DNA of 64,000 nt from Bidens hawaiensis (taxonomy: Eukaryota > Streptophyta > Magnoliopsida > Asterales > Asteraceae), in assembly GCA_021521415.1 (NCBI GenBank), contig JAIQDT010002830.1:248001-312000 (forward strand). The letters are read 5' to 3'. Within the stretch, counting starts at the first letter, position 1. Each line of letters starts with the position of its first letter. Under the pieces are notes generated by a model. That model was given only the letters and a program-made list of their open reading frames with translations. It made no database searches and was not told the origin of the DNA. The position numbers and the translations under genes were made by a program. Shown one piece after another: positions 23,088-34,211 of the stretch.

Positions 23088-23227
23088 TAGAATGAAAGCT
23101 ATATGGCGGTGGTGTTTGTGTGAGCTCTGGCTATTTGATTCTTGTTAACATCAACTTTTTAATACCGATGTGAATTATCATCATCCCTTCTCTTCGGGTA
23201 ACTATGATTGGGTTTTCTTATAGTATT

Positions 23228-23265
<38 letters not shown>

Positions 23266-23269
23266 CACA
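23088..23269. other. Spacer between direct repeats, with microsatellite
   Basis: It contains (CT)n at about 23229-23251, then (TA)n and (CA)n. Nothing else recognised. Confidence 0.7.
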
Positions 23270-23523
23270 CACACATACTACTATATAATAATACATATAC
23301 GAGAGAGATTGTTTAAATGCTGAAAATTTAAGAGGTACAACACAATTAAGCATATTGTACAAGAATTTAATGCAACAAATTTTAAACCTAACATCTCAAC
23401 TTAGAAATTCCGCTTCCACTCAATCAGCAACCTTTATCTTGAAATTCAACATTTAAAACATAAAATACTCACACACTCACTCTCTCTGAAAAAAAATCCA
23501 GGCAGTCATCAGGCGACGAAGTT
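23270..23523. repeat. 250 bp direct repeat, copy 2
   Basis: Matches 22839-23087 from TACTATATAATAATACAT to the TCATCAGGCGACGAAGTT end. It abuts the 1.4 kb repeat that starts at about 23530. Confidence 0.75.
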
Positions 23524-23529
23524 GGCCGA

Positions 23530-24950
23530 TGCATATGGTGTTGGTTCATGTGGACAACTAGAGGCGCGGGTTTGAGTCCTTCATTTCGTTTTTTTGGGAT
23601 TTTATTTTTCTAATTTATGTTTTAATTAATAAAACTTATTATAACTAATATAAAAGGGCAATTAAATATATTTTTGAGAAATTGCCACTTTTATATTGAC
23701 GTTTTTCGTTTCTTTTTTATAATACTCTCTCTCTTTCTATATATATATATGTATTCATAAATATATGTATATATATGTATATATTATATTTATAAAATAA
23801 AGGTTTTAATAAATAAAATTATAATAAATTTATTAGATGCGTTTTTTATCAATCATATTAACGAGAGTTCGTTAATATTTAAAATAAATATTTAAATCAA
23901 GCATTTTTACATAAATTATCAAATTATGATTATTTGTTTAAGTATTTTATTTATACATTGTTTATACTATATAAATTTAAATTTTGATAAATAAAAGTGA
24001 TTTTTACAAATAATAATAAATTAAATAATAAGTGCTTTTCACAAACACACCCGATCATTATTAAATCCTGAATCTCTATCAAGTTACAGAATCCGTCTTT
24101 AATTCATATTTATTTCCTCTATCATTTTTAACTAGGGTTTCTCGTTGATAATTCTTGAAGAGCGTGACGTTTCATTTTTCTTATCAAATCATTTACCCTT
24201 TTGCTTATTTGATAAGTGATTAACTCATTCCCCTTTTAACTTATTTTCTGTTATTTTGGGGACATATGCGTATCGTATTGTATTTACGTATTATCTAGTA
24301 TTCAGTTTAGCTAACCGTTTAATCTTCTGTGCATATCAATTATATGCCTAATTTGCTACATGTCTAATTGTTTATTTGATCCCATTCGGAGAGGTCCATG
24401 ATATTCACGTTAATAGTATGATCATATGATCGTCGTAGTAGCCAATACTCATTTCGCAAGGCAATGGTTTTACCAACACACTTAATTGCTCAACAGCTTT
24501 ATTGTTTATCTCATAAAGGACAGTTTTGCATTTTTGTATTATATTATATTTAAAGTTATTGATGTTTTACTCACTCAACCTTGTGTTGACAAACCTACTT
24601 TATTTTATACGCATATGTAGGTTTTCGTTTGACTTGATTGCCAAGATGAAGAACTTAGTGATGATTTAAGTTAGAAGAAATTATCAAGACTTATTTGAAT
24701 TTAAATTTATTTTGTTTTTATTTTAAAGATGATGTACTTTGGTTGTTTGAAATATTTGGATTATTTAATTTAAATAAATAGATATTGTCATCTTTAATAT
24801 TGAATGATAGTACCTTGTGACTGTGAGCAATCAATTCGCGCCCCGACATTTCTGCCTTTGGTTGGGGTGTGACATTTATTAAAACTCATTATGTTTCATA
24901 CTTTCATTGAAAATATAATATGCTGAACTTTAATGTGAATGGTGTTTTAA
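23530..24950 (+). repeat. 1.4 kb interspersed repeat, copy 1 (contains a chromovirus-type LTR end)
   Basis: Homologous to 46461-46692 plus 52702-53869, where an Athila-like element interrupts it. It starts TGCATATGGTGTTG and ends near GTGAATGGTGTTTTAAAA. Inside, CCCCGACATTTCTGCC and GGTTGGGGTGTGACA (ending about 24872) look like a Tekay-type LTR 3' end. The two copies stay similar for about 78 bp beyond that point, with no primer site. A pol III B-box-like GGTTTGAGTCC lies at 23569-23579. Its class is unsettled: an LTR remnant carried in a larger repeat, or a composite. Confidence 0.6.
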
Positions 24951-27725
24951 AACACAGTTCTAAACATCAGAGTTAAATAAAACTTCCGCGGAATATTAAA
25001 ACTTTCATAAAACATTACATAATAATCATAACTTGTCTTAATTAAACATTCTTGTCTTTTAAAATAAATGTCGATTAACATTAAAACATCTTGAGTCTTC
25101 GGATGCCAGTCTCTTATTCGCCCACCATGTGCCCGCTCAAGTTAGCCGTTCCAGTCTACTCACCTGCGTGCATACTAAAAGTCAGCTATGATGAGTGAGT
25201 TCTAGTTAATCGGGCGACATACAATACATACACATATCATACATACATACATATCCGAAGATACATATCCATACTTGACCAGTTACCTTTCCAACATACA
25301 TTTATGCATACATACTATTACCTATCTCAGCCTACCGAGAGTATGTTCATAGTCCGCCGTCTATACCTATACTCAAGGTCGTGAACACGTAAAAGGTCCG
25401 CAGTCCTTACCTATGTTCACCATTTATAGTACGTGCAAGGTCCGCAGTCCTTCCCTATACCATCCTACAATAACAACGCGTGCAAGGTCCGCAGTCCTTC
25501 CCTGTGTTGCAACCTAGTTTATAGCACGTACGGGGTCTGCAGTCCTCCGCTATGCTACCACAATACAATTACAGCACGTATAAGGTTTGCAGTCCTTTCC
25601 TTTGCTGGATCCTATCCAAAGTACGTATAAGGCCCCAAGTCCTTAACTACGTTCTCATCTATCATCTATAACACGTATAAGGCCCGCAATCCTTAACTAC
25701 GCCATCACATGCCAAGTCTATATCCAACGGAAGTTAGAGGAATTTGCCATCCTAACTTACTACGTCAGACGTAGAACTCATTTGCCGCTCCTGTACCTGC
25801 ATACATTTACTTTGCATATACAACAATTACATCATAGCGCAAGAACACTCTAGGCGTTCTTCACATCATTCATTTAACAATCATACTCCTTGTCTTTACG
25901 TGAAATATCCGAATATCGTTCACGTCCCGACAAGCATTCATTCATAACGTTCATACATCATCCATACATTACATATAACATTCATATCTTTATTTATAAC
26001 TGACAGTACACGCAATATCCGAAGATCGTTTATGTACCGACAAGCAATCATTCATATCAATCCATTATATCATATATAGCATACATACATCATTCATACA
26101 TCATATATAGCAATCATATATTTAAACTACCACCTGGCGGTACATGCAATATCCGAAGATCGTTCACACACCGTCAAGCATTCATTCATACATGGATCAT
26201 ACAAGCCATAAACTTACCACTTAAGGTAAGTGTATTAACTATCACATCGAGTATGCACACATCCCCGAGAACATAACAAGGAAGTGGGGCTAGAAACTCA
26301 CCTGAACTTGGTTACGTTCAACGTTAACAGTTACTCCTTCTTTAGCTGTGCACGACTAACTGTATAACAATTACACATATCAATTAACTATTACTATCCA
26401 TATCACGTTTCTAGTCTAATTACAACCCTCAACGAACAGGGGTCCGTGGGCAGCACCCCCCGGCAACGTGGTTCTAGGGGCGACTGCCCCTAGAAGGGTC
26501 CAAGGGGCAGAGCCGCTGGCTGAGGTCGAGCTGCTAGGTCAGCTTGGAAAAATTTTATTTTCATAACTGTCTTAACACATTTTCCATTAGGATTTTTAAT
26601 TTATTATCTAATTCGCTAACTCATTTGCTATAACGAATTAAGCCTAATTTGCTATCAGATCACAGCCTAATTCGTTATCTACTTCATTGTCCTGATTCGT
26701 TATCTGAACAAAGCCTGATTCGTGATCTAATTCGTTATCAGAATTTAGCAAATTGATGAGTGACGAATCACTTGATTCGTTATCTGATTCGTCATTTTAC
26801 CTGATCTGATTCGTTTGTTCGTTAGCTAATTCTTTATCTTCACGTGACCTGATTCGTTATCTTATCATAAAGAATTGGGTAGATAACGAATTAAAAGCTC
26901 ATTCGTTACCAAGTCACATGAATGGGTCCCATTAGTTATGAACGCATAACGAATGATCAACCATAACGAACTACCAACAGTTCTTATCCAGATCTTTGAC
27001 TCAAGGGTCAAAGTCAAAATCGTCAAGAACATAAGCGGTCAACGTTTATCAGATCTGCAATTAAACCTTCGATTCTTAATGAAACAACATGATTTAGGTA
27101 TCAATGGACTAGGAATTACCTCGCCTACAAACCCCAATCCATTAATCACCCAAATATTGTGTTTTACACTGTGAGATTTGAACATATATACATACGGCTC
27201 ATTTACCCTCGATTAATCTATCAATCTGTAATGGATTTTAGCAAGGTTTGCTTCGTTGGATTCGTTTTTACCATAAGTACATAGATCTAAGATTTCTAAA
27301 CGTAATCCGTACCTAAACGAACAAGTTCTCGATATGAACGTTTCTCAAACGAGTCGATCTACGAACACGATCTAGTATAGACGTTGGTTTGGTCCGTCAC
27401 AACTTTCTAGCACCAAAAAGCTTGGGCTTTCACTTTCGGATCTTGGCTCGGGATATAGGATGGTGTGTGTGTTTTCCAAGGTGTAGGCTATGGTGTAGAG
27501 ATGGATAAAATGAAAAGGATTAGGGTTTAAGGGGTATTTATACTCCCTTAAGCCCATGGATCTAAGGTCCATCTTTCCTCTTTGGTCCATAATTAATTCC
27601 ATCTAAAAGCCTACTTATCCTTTCATCTCTATTATTTTATTAAGTCTCTGCTAAATCAAGTAAACTTTTCCATCAGAGATGAATAATATATAAAATATTA
27701 TTCTTGGAAATTTCGGGATGTTACA
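24951..27725 (-). repeat. Element A 3' LTR, truncated
   Basis: It aligns with 29821-32592 and ends on the plus strand with CGGGATGTTACA. The first 49 bp of the partner (29772-29820) are missing at 24951. It contains degenerate arrays: GGTCCGCAGTCCTT units (25370-25705), CAATATCCGAAGATCGTTC units (25900-26170) and TGATTCGTTATCT units (26600-26910). Confidence 0.9.
25370..25705. repeat. LTR-internal tandem array, 45-60 bp unit
   Basis: About seven or eight degenerate units with the core ACGTRYAAGGTCCGCAGTCC, varying in length. The matching array in the other LTR is at about 30230-30570, so it predates insertion. Confidence 0.85.
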
Positions 27726-27728
27726 AGT

Positions 27729-27739
27729 CTTCCCTCCTT
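27729..27739 (-). other. Element A polypurine tract
   Basis: Minus strand AAGGAGGGAAG just before the LTR start (TGTAACATCCC). It follows TTTCGGGGACGAAACC, the conserved sequence at the end of chromovirus internal regions. Confidence 0.8.
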
Positions 27740-28139
27740 AAAGAGGTTTCGTCCCCGAAACCTAGCTCATTCCTAGTAGGAGGAACACTTCCTGTATTCA
27801 CGCACTTTCTTGGATCGTCTTTTCTTTATGGGCTACCCTTCTTACTCCTGACTTGCAGTCACCGAGCTGTGTTCATGTGCTGCAATTTAAGGTAACTTGT
27901 CCATGAGACCCTCGATGTTACAAGACTCGTTTCGTCCTTCCAAGGGACCTTGTTTCGTACTATTTAACACTATTGTCTAGAACAACATTTTATCATGCCA
28001 TAAATAATCATTCATAACCCAACTCAATATATTACACGTCATAGATAAGCATAAGTTTTAAACCTTAACACAAAACAAGTTCTTAGGCAATCATAATTAA
28101 AACAAATAACACTATTGCATAAGCAATTATTCCTTCATC

Positions 28140-29330
28140 GAGTGCTCCTCTCTGCAGTTTCCTAAGTCTTTACCCTTTCGCACCTCCCGCCTCTGATTCC
28201 TTGCAATCCTTAACCATGTGGTCAGCTTTTCCGCATTTAAAGCATTTCGGGCGATCAGGGCATTCCGAGACTAATGCCCACTCTTTCCTCACCGATAGCA
28301 CTTGTCCGTCCCTGTCTTGCATTCTCCCTGGTGCACTTTCCCACACTTCTTACATGCATCCTTGTTTCCAACCTTAGTCTTCCTCTCATCAGTTGTTGCC
28401 ATCATCTCGCCAGACTGCTTAACTGAAGTAGCCCATTTCTTCTCTTTCTTCTCCTCCACCGCATCATCTGCCACTAAGTCGTCATAGACCATTTATGCGA
28501 GTCCCACAACAAAATCAAAGGTAGCAGGTCTACTAGCCTTGACCAAGACGCAAACATTCTGTGGTAGCCCCCCTTTTGTAACACTTAATTCGTTTTACTT
28601 CAGTGTTCACCATGTCTGGCACCGGCCTAGACAGGAGGTCGAATTCAGTGGTGTACTCGCGGTGTGTCATCTTTCCCGCCTTCAGACTCAAAAACTTCAT
28701 CTCAACCCTTTCGACCTCTGCATCAGCACATAACCTCTTCATTACCAACTCTTTCAGATCCTCCCACCTCATAGCCTTAACCTCATCTAGGGTCTTTCTC
28801 TGTTCCACACTCTCCCACCAATACATAGCTTCATCTCCAAATGATTGAGTAGCATAACCCAAAGCTTGGTCGGGACGGCATTCGCTAATGCGGATAATTT
28901 ATCCATGGCGGTTATCCATTGAAGAGTAGTGATTGCATCTCCCAGACCAGTCAGCTTAAGTGGGTCACAACCTTTGAAGGATTTGTAGTTACATCCACCT
29001 TGGCTTTTCCTCCTATCGTCAACCTTCACTGACTTAACCACGCTTGATTCCTCCTTCTATCTTTCATCATCTTTCTTACCCTTCTCTCCTGACCGTTCGG
29101 AGTTCTCCCATGGCTTCCAGCAGATCTTTCAAGATTTCGGTCCTTCACAGCAGCGGATACAGCTTGAACAATAGCTGCTTGGATTACGGGATCCAGTTGA
29201 ACCCCTTCGTTGTTGTTACTCTGATTTCGACTAGCTGTACTTCCTTTTCCCTCAGTGTTAGTAGCTGCTTTTTATTAACAGTTCTTGGACCATGCGTGGC
29301 CTACCATGACGTCCCGTACGTCCTCCGTTT
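28140..29330 (-). pseudogene. Element A gag
   Basis: The central Gag domain (28862-28533) reads YATQSFGDEAMYWWESVEQ, MRWEDLKELVMKRLC and MTHREYTTEFDLL. Upstream, FKGCDPLKLTG with TLQWITAMDK (29041-28900) is in another frame. Downstream, a zinc-knuckle region has CKKCGKVHQGEC (28380-28320) followed by further Cys/His repeats towards 28180. At least two frameshifts and a stop interrupt it. It resembles Ty3/gypsy chromovirus Gag. No pol follows; the polypurine tract is 400 bp downstream. Confidence 0.8.
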
Positions 29331-29756
29331 CCAGCCGCTTTCCCAACTCCAGCCATTCATATTCTATAAGGAAAAACACAAATGTCATCACTCTAGGAAT
29401 TATTTAGCACACGATTCATAAGGTAGGTAGTTAATGACAGTGGCCAAGTGTAATTAAATATTTGCATTACTCCTCAGGTTCTACATACTTCCATTTATGA
29501 TTTCACTTGTGCTAGTTTTTATTTTTAAACAGTTAATCAATCAATCAACCAATTTATCCTATCCCTAACCTGCACATATTCTTCCTTTAGCAATTAAACT
29601 AATATTAACATTCATTATTTAACCATACCTTTACCTTACTGAGCTTGCTTGAGTGACACATGGCTATCTTGAACTGGCATCTTCTTTCTTTTCTTACTTA
29701 AATCATATTCTCTGTTCGAGTCTAAGCATGTAGGATGCTTAAATCACTCGAACTTT

Positions 29757-29768
29757 GCTCTGATACCA
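29757..29768 (-). other. Element A primer binding site (Met tRNA)
   Basis: TGGTATCAGAGC on the minus strand, three bases from the 5' LTR edge at 29772. Confidence 0.92.
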
Positions 29769-29771
29769 ACT

Positions 29772-32592
29772 TGTAAGGCCCTGTTCCCGGTGCCTCACTT
29801 TAACGTTGGATTTACTCATAAACACAGTTCTAAACATCAGAGTTAAATAAAACTATCGTGGAATATTAAAACTTTCATAAAACATTACATAATAATTCAT
29901 AACTTGTCTTAATTAAACATTAATGTCTTTCAAAATAAACGTCAATTAACATTAAAACATCTTGAGTCTTCGGATGACAGTCTCTTATTCGCCCACCATG
30001 TTCTCGCTCAAGTTAGCCGTCCCAAGCTACTCACATGCGTACATACTAAAAGTCAGCTACACTGAGTGAGTTCTAGTTAATCAGGCGACATACAATACAT
30101 ACACATATCATACATACATACATATCCGATGATACATATCCATACTTGACCAGTTACCTTCCGACATACATTTATGCATACATACTATTACCTATCTCAG
30201 CCTACCGAGAGTATGTTCATAGTCCGCCTTCTGTACATATACTCAAGGTCGTGAACACGTAAAAGGTTCGCAGTCCTTACCGATGTTCACCATTTGTAGT
30301 ACGTGTAAGGTCCGCAGTCCTTCCATATACTATCCTACAATAACAACACGTGCAAGGTCCGCAGTCCTTCTCTGTGTTGCAACCTAGTTCATAGCACGTA
30401 CGAGGTCCGCAGTCCTCCCCTATGCAACCACAATACAATTACAACACGTATGAGGTCCGCAGTCCTTTCCTATGCCGGATCCTATCTGAAGTACGTATAA
30501 GTCCCACAGTCCTTAACTGCGTTCTCATTTATCATCTATAACACGTATAAGGCCCGCCGTCCTTAACTACGACATCACATGCCAAGTGTATATCCAACGG
30601 AAGTTAGAGGAATTTGCCACCCTAACTTACTACGTCAGACGTAGAACTCATTTGCCGCTCCTGTACCTGCATACACTTACTTTTAATATACAACAATTAC
30701 ATCGTAGCGTAAGAACACTCTAGGCGTTCTTCACATCATTCATTTAACAATCATACTCCTTGTCTTTACGTGCAATATCCGAAGATCGTTCACATCCCAA
30801 CAAACATTCATTCATAACGTTCATACATCATCCATACATTACATATAACATTCATATATTTATTTATAACTGACAGTACGCGCAATATCCGAAGATCGTT
30901 CACGTACCGACAAGCAATCATTCATATCTATCCATTATATCATATATAGCATACATACATCATATATAGCAATAATATATTTATACTACCACCTGGCGGT
31001 ATATGCAATATCCTAAGATCGTTCACCCACCGCCAAGCATTCATTCATACATGGATCATACAAGGCATGCACTTACCACTTAAGGTAAGTGTATTAACTA
31101 TCACATCGAGTATGCACACAGCCCCGAAAACAAAACAAGGAAGTGGGGCTAGAAACTCACCTGAACTCGGTTACGTTCACCGTTAACAGTTACTCCTTCT
31201 TTAGCTGTGCGCGAATAACTGTATAACAATTACACATATCAATTAACTATTACTATCCATATCGCGTTTCTAGTCTAATTACAACCCTCGACGAACAGGG
31301 GTCCGGGGGCAGCGCCCCTGGAAGCGGGATTCTAGGGGCGGCAACCCCTAGCAGGGTCCAATGGGCAGAGCCGCTGGCTGGGGTCGAGCTGCCAGGCCAG
31401 CTTGGAAAAATTTTATTTCCATTTACAGTCTTAACACATTTTCCATTAGGATTCTTAATTTATTATCTAATTCGCTAAGTCATTCGCTATAAAGAATTAA
31501 GCCAATTCGCTTTCAGATCACAGCCTAATTCGTTATCTGCTTCGTTGTCCTAATTCGTTAGCTGATTCGTTATCTGAACATAGCCTGATTCGTGATCTAA
31601 TTCGTTATTAGAATTTAGCGAATTTGTGAGTAACGAATCACTTGATTCGTTATCTGATTCGTCATTTTACCTAATCTGATTCGCTAGCTAATTCGTTATC
31701 TTGACATGACCTGATTCGTTATCTTATCATAACGAATTGGGTAGATAATGAATTAAAAGCTCATTCGTTACAAAGTCACATGAATGGGTCCCATTAGTTA
31801 TGAACGCGTAACGAATGATCAACCATAACGAACTACCAATAGTTCTTATCCAGATCTTTGACTCAAGGGTCAAAGTCAAAATCGTCAAGAACATACGCCG
31901 TCAACGTTTATCAGATCTGCAATTAAACCTTCGATTCTTAACGAAACAACACGATTTATGTATCAATGGACTCGGAATTACCTCGCCTACAAACCCCCAA
32001 TCTATTGATCACCCAAATATTGCATTTTACACTGTGAGATTTGAACATATATACATACGGCTCATTTACCCCCGATTAATCTATCAATCTGTAATGGATT
32101 TCTGCAAGGTTTGCTTCGTTGGATTCGTTTTTACCATAAGTACATAGATCTAAGATTTCTAAACGTAATCCGGACCTAAACGAACAAGTTCTCGATATAA
32201 ACCTACCTCAAAGGAGTCGATCTACGAACACAATCTAGTATTGACGTTGGTTTGGTCCGTCACAACTTTCTAGCACCAAAAAGCTCAGGCTTTCACCTTC
32301 GGATCTTGGCTCGGGATATAGGATGGTATGTGTGTGTTTTCCAAGGTGTAGGCTATGGTGTAGAGAGGGATAAAAATGAAAAGGTTTAGGGTTTAAGGGG
32401 TACTTATACTCCCTTAAGCCCATGGATCTAAGGCCCATCTTTCCTTTTTAGTCCATAATTAATTCCATCTAAAAGCCTACTTATCCTTTCATCTCTTTTA
32501 TTTTATTTAAGTCTCTACTAAATCAAGTAAACTTTTCTATCAGAGATGAATAATATATAAAATATTATTCTTGGAAATTTCGGGATGTTACA
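29772..32592 (-). repeat. Element A 5' LTR (2,821 bp)
   Basis: Plus-strand ends TGTAAGGCCC and GGGATGTTACA. Partner of 24951-27725. A related LTR starts at 63538. It carries the same three arrays as its partner (about 30230-30570, 30770-31030, 31460-31780). Confidence 0.92.
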
Positions 32593-33720
32593 CCTATTAA
32601 CATGCTTAGGACCCCATGGGTGCTTATTTGATTACTTTATGTGTTCTACTTATGTGTTTACAGCTTACCTAGTAATTAATTAATTAATTGTTTATTTATA
32701 TTATCATGCACACACACAACTTCGAGGCTATGCCTCATCTTCAAAACATTTTTATTTAAATTAGTAGATTGCTTTTTATTGTTGGGAAAATCCTTAAGAA
32801 TTCCCTAGTTTTTGTTTTTACTCCTTCACCTTAAGGTTAGATAGTATGAAAAGTCCTGTAGTAACTGGAAGGGTTAGAGAACTGTGAGTCGGGCCTTGGA
32901 AAAACGGTTCCGAGAATCCAAAGTAAGATGCTATTTCTAACGTGCAGGATAACCTGACCACAATACTCGATCTTATAGGCCTAAGCGGGACACAACTGTC
33001 GTACGACCGACACCTTAAGCGGTCAAACGTAACTGTATTACGGTTGCATTCCTTATTTATAAACCAAATTCACAGTGGTTCGTGACTAAATTCGGTAATT
33101 CTGATTATTGTATTATAGTTGTTTTGTTTAAAATGGTCAGTCGGGTGAAAAATCCATTGAACCCATGAGCACTCCAACTACCCATTCCTCAACTTGTTTT
33201 AAATTTAATGTTTTGTTGGAGTTTAATCATACGTGGTGGTTCACGAGATGCTCCAACTACTCATACTTTTATCTCGTTAATCTGTTATTTAGTTGGTACA
33301 GTTAACATTCCATCTAATGCTCATGGGTCGTCCAACTCTTTCGCTTTGATAAGTCGTTATTTAGTTGGTACAGTTAAATTCTATATAACGCTCATGGGTC
33401 GTCTAACTCTTTCGCTTTGGTAATTCGTTATTTAGTTGGTACAATTAAAATGCCATAGAACGCTCATGGCCATCCTACTCAATTACTTTTATTCTTTAAC
33501 TTGTTGGGCCATTAAAACTGCCATGGAAAGCTCATGGAACGCCAACACACAAAATATGTTTCGTTAGTTGATTGTAAAGTTAACTTATTCAAATAAATTT
33601 TAACTTTTAAACAAACCTCACATACTCATCTAGTTATCTCACATTGATCGCATTATTTACGTCAACTCATAAATATTTACATAACATACCCTTTATCTTA
33701 CAAACATTTACCTTTGTTCC
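32593..33720 (+). other. Leader of the plus-strand chromovirus, no gene
   Basis: Non-coding sequence before gag. Its start (CATGCTTAGG, then GAGGCTATGCCTC) is related to the leader of element B read in reverse (39240-39550). Several units of about 80 bp with GCTCATGGGTCGTCCAACTC and TTATTTAGTTGGTACA repeat at about 33230-33480. The 5' LTR and primer site are not present directly upstream. Confidence 0.65.
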
Positions 33721-34211
33721 TCATAGAATATCTTCTTTAAGAAACCACCATCGTCATCAACGTAGTTGTGGTTCCCATGAACGCCGACTGGCTGCTAGGA
33801 TCACCAAGGAGTTTTTTGCTGCTATGCCTACTATCATGACACAGATCCAGAGCCTCAAATCGAATGGTTCTGCTACATCTGCTTCTCCAAACAACTTTTA
33901 CTTCAAGTACTTCTTGAGTGCTAAACCTACTTAATTCTATGGTGAGGAGAATGCCACTAAACTCCTTCAATGGTTCGAGAAAAGGGAGAACATGTTTATC
34001 CATTGTGAATGTTCGGACGTCAAATAGACTAAGTTCGTCTCGAGCGTTTTCGAAGACCGAGCTATCACTTGGTGGAATGCTTTCAAAGCTAACCAAGGAA
34101 CTGAGTTGGCTGTGGCCATGCCTTGGGACGAACTCAAGGAGGCCATGAAAAAAGAATTTTGCCCTGAACAAGAACTACAAAGTCTTGACGCTGAGTTTTG
34201 GGAGCTCAAGC
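33720..34211 (+). pseudogene. Plus-strand chromovirus gag, 5' part
   Basis: Reads RRLAARITKEFFAAMPTI, then (after a TAA near 33932) FYGEENATKLLQWFEKREN, ITWWNAFKANQGTELAVAMP and WDELKEAMKKEFCPEQELQ. A stop interrupts near 34026. This is the Tekay-like chromovirus Gag core. It ends at FWELK, where element B is inserted; gag resumes at 41697. The similarity to element B gag (LLQWFEEMESVF, LNWWNGEKRTLGAEVAMP) shows they are the same lineage. Confidence 0.82.

Larger units (their letters stand above)
24951..32592 (-). mobile_element. Non-autonomous gypsy element A with 2.8 kb LTRs, gag only
   Basis: Minus strand: 5' LTR 29772-32592, primer site, gag (about 29330-28140), polypurine tract, 3' LTR 24951-27725. 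The internal region is only 2.0 kb and has no protease, RT or integrase, so it depends on another element. It sits in the leader of the plus-strand chromovirus, whose sequence resumes at 32593. The 3' LTR lacks its terminal 49 bp, so no target duplication can be checked. Confidence 0.85.

Noticed and set aside
23530..24872. 5' LTR of the plus-strand chromovirus
   Set aside because: No primer site follows, similarity to the other copy continues past the LTR-type end, and the start of the 3' LTR (45492 on) has no counterpart. Left as an unclassified repeat.
25370..25705. CRISPR-like spaced repeats
   Set aside because: Units are degenerate, lie inside plant LTRs in both copies, and spacing is irregular; plant nuclear DNA carries no CRISPR arrays.
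31815..32147. 110-codon frame also present as a shorter frame at 26953-27174
   Set aside because: Lies in element A LTRs; the two LTR copies break it differently and no domain is recognisable.
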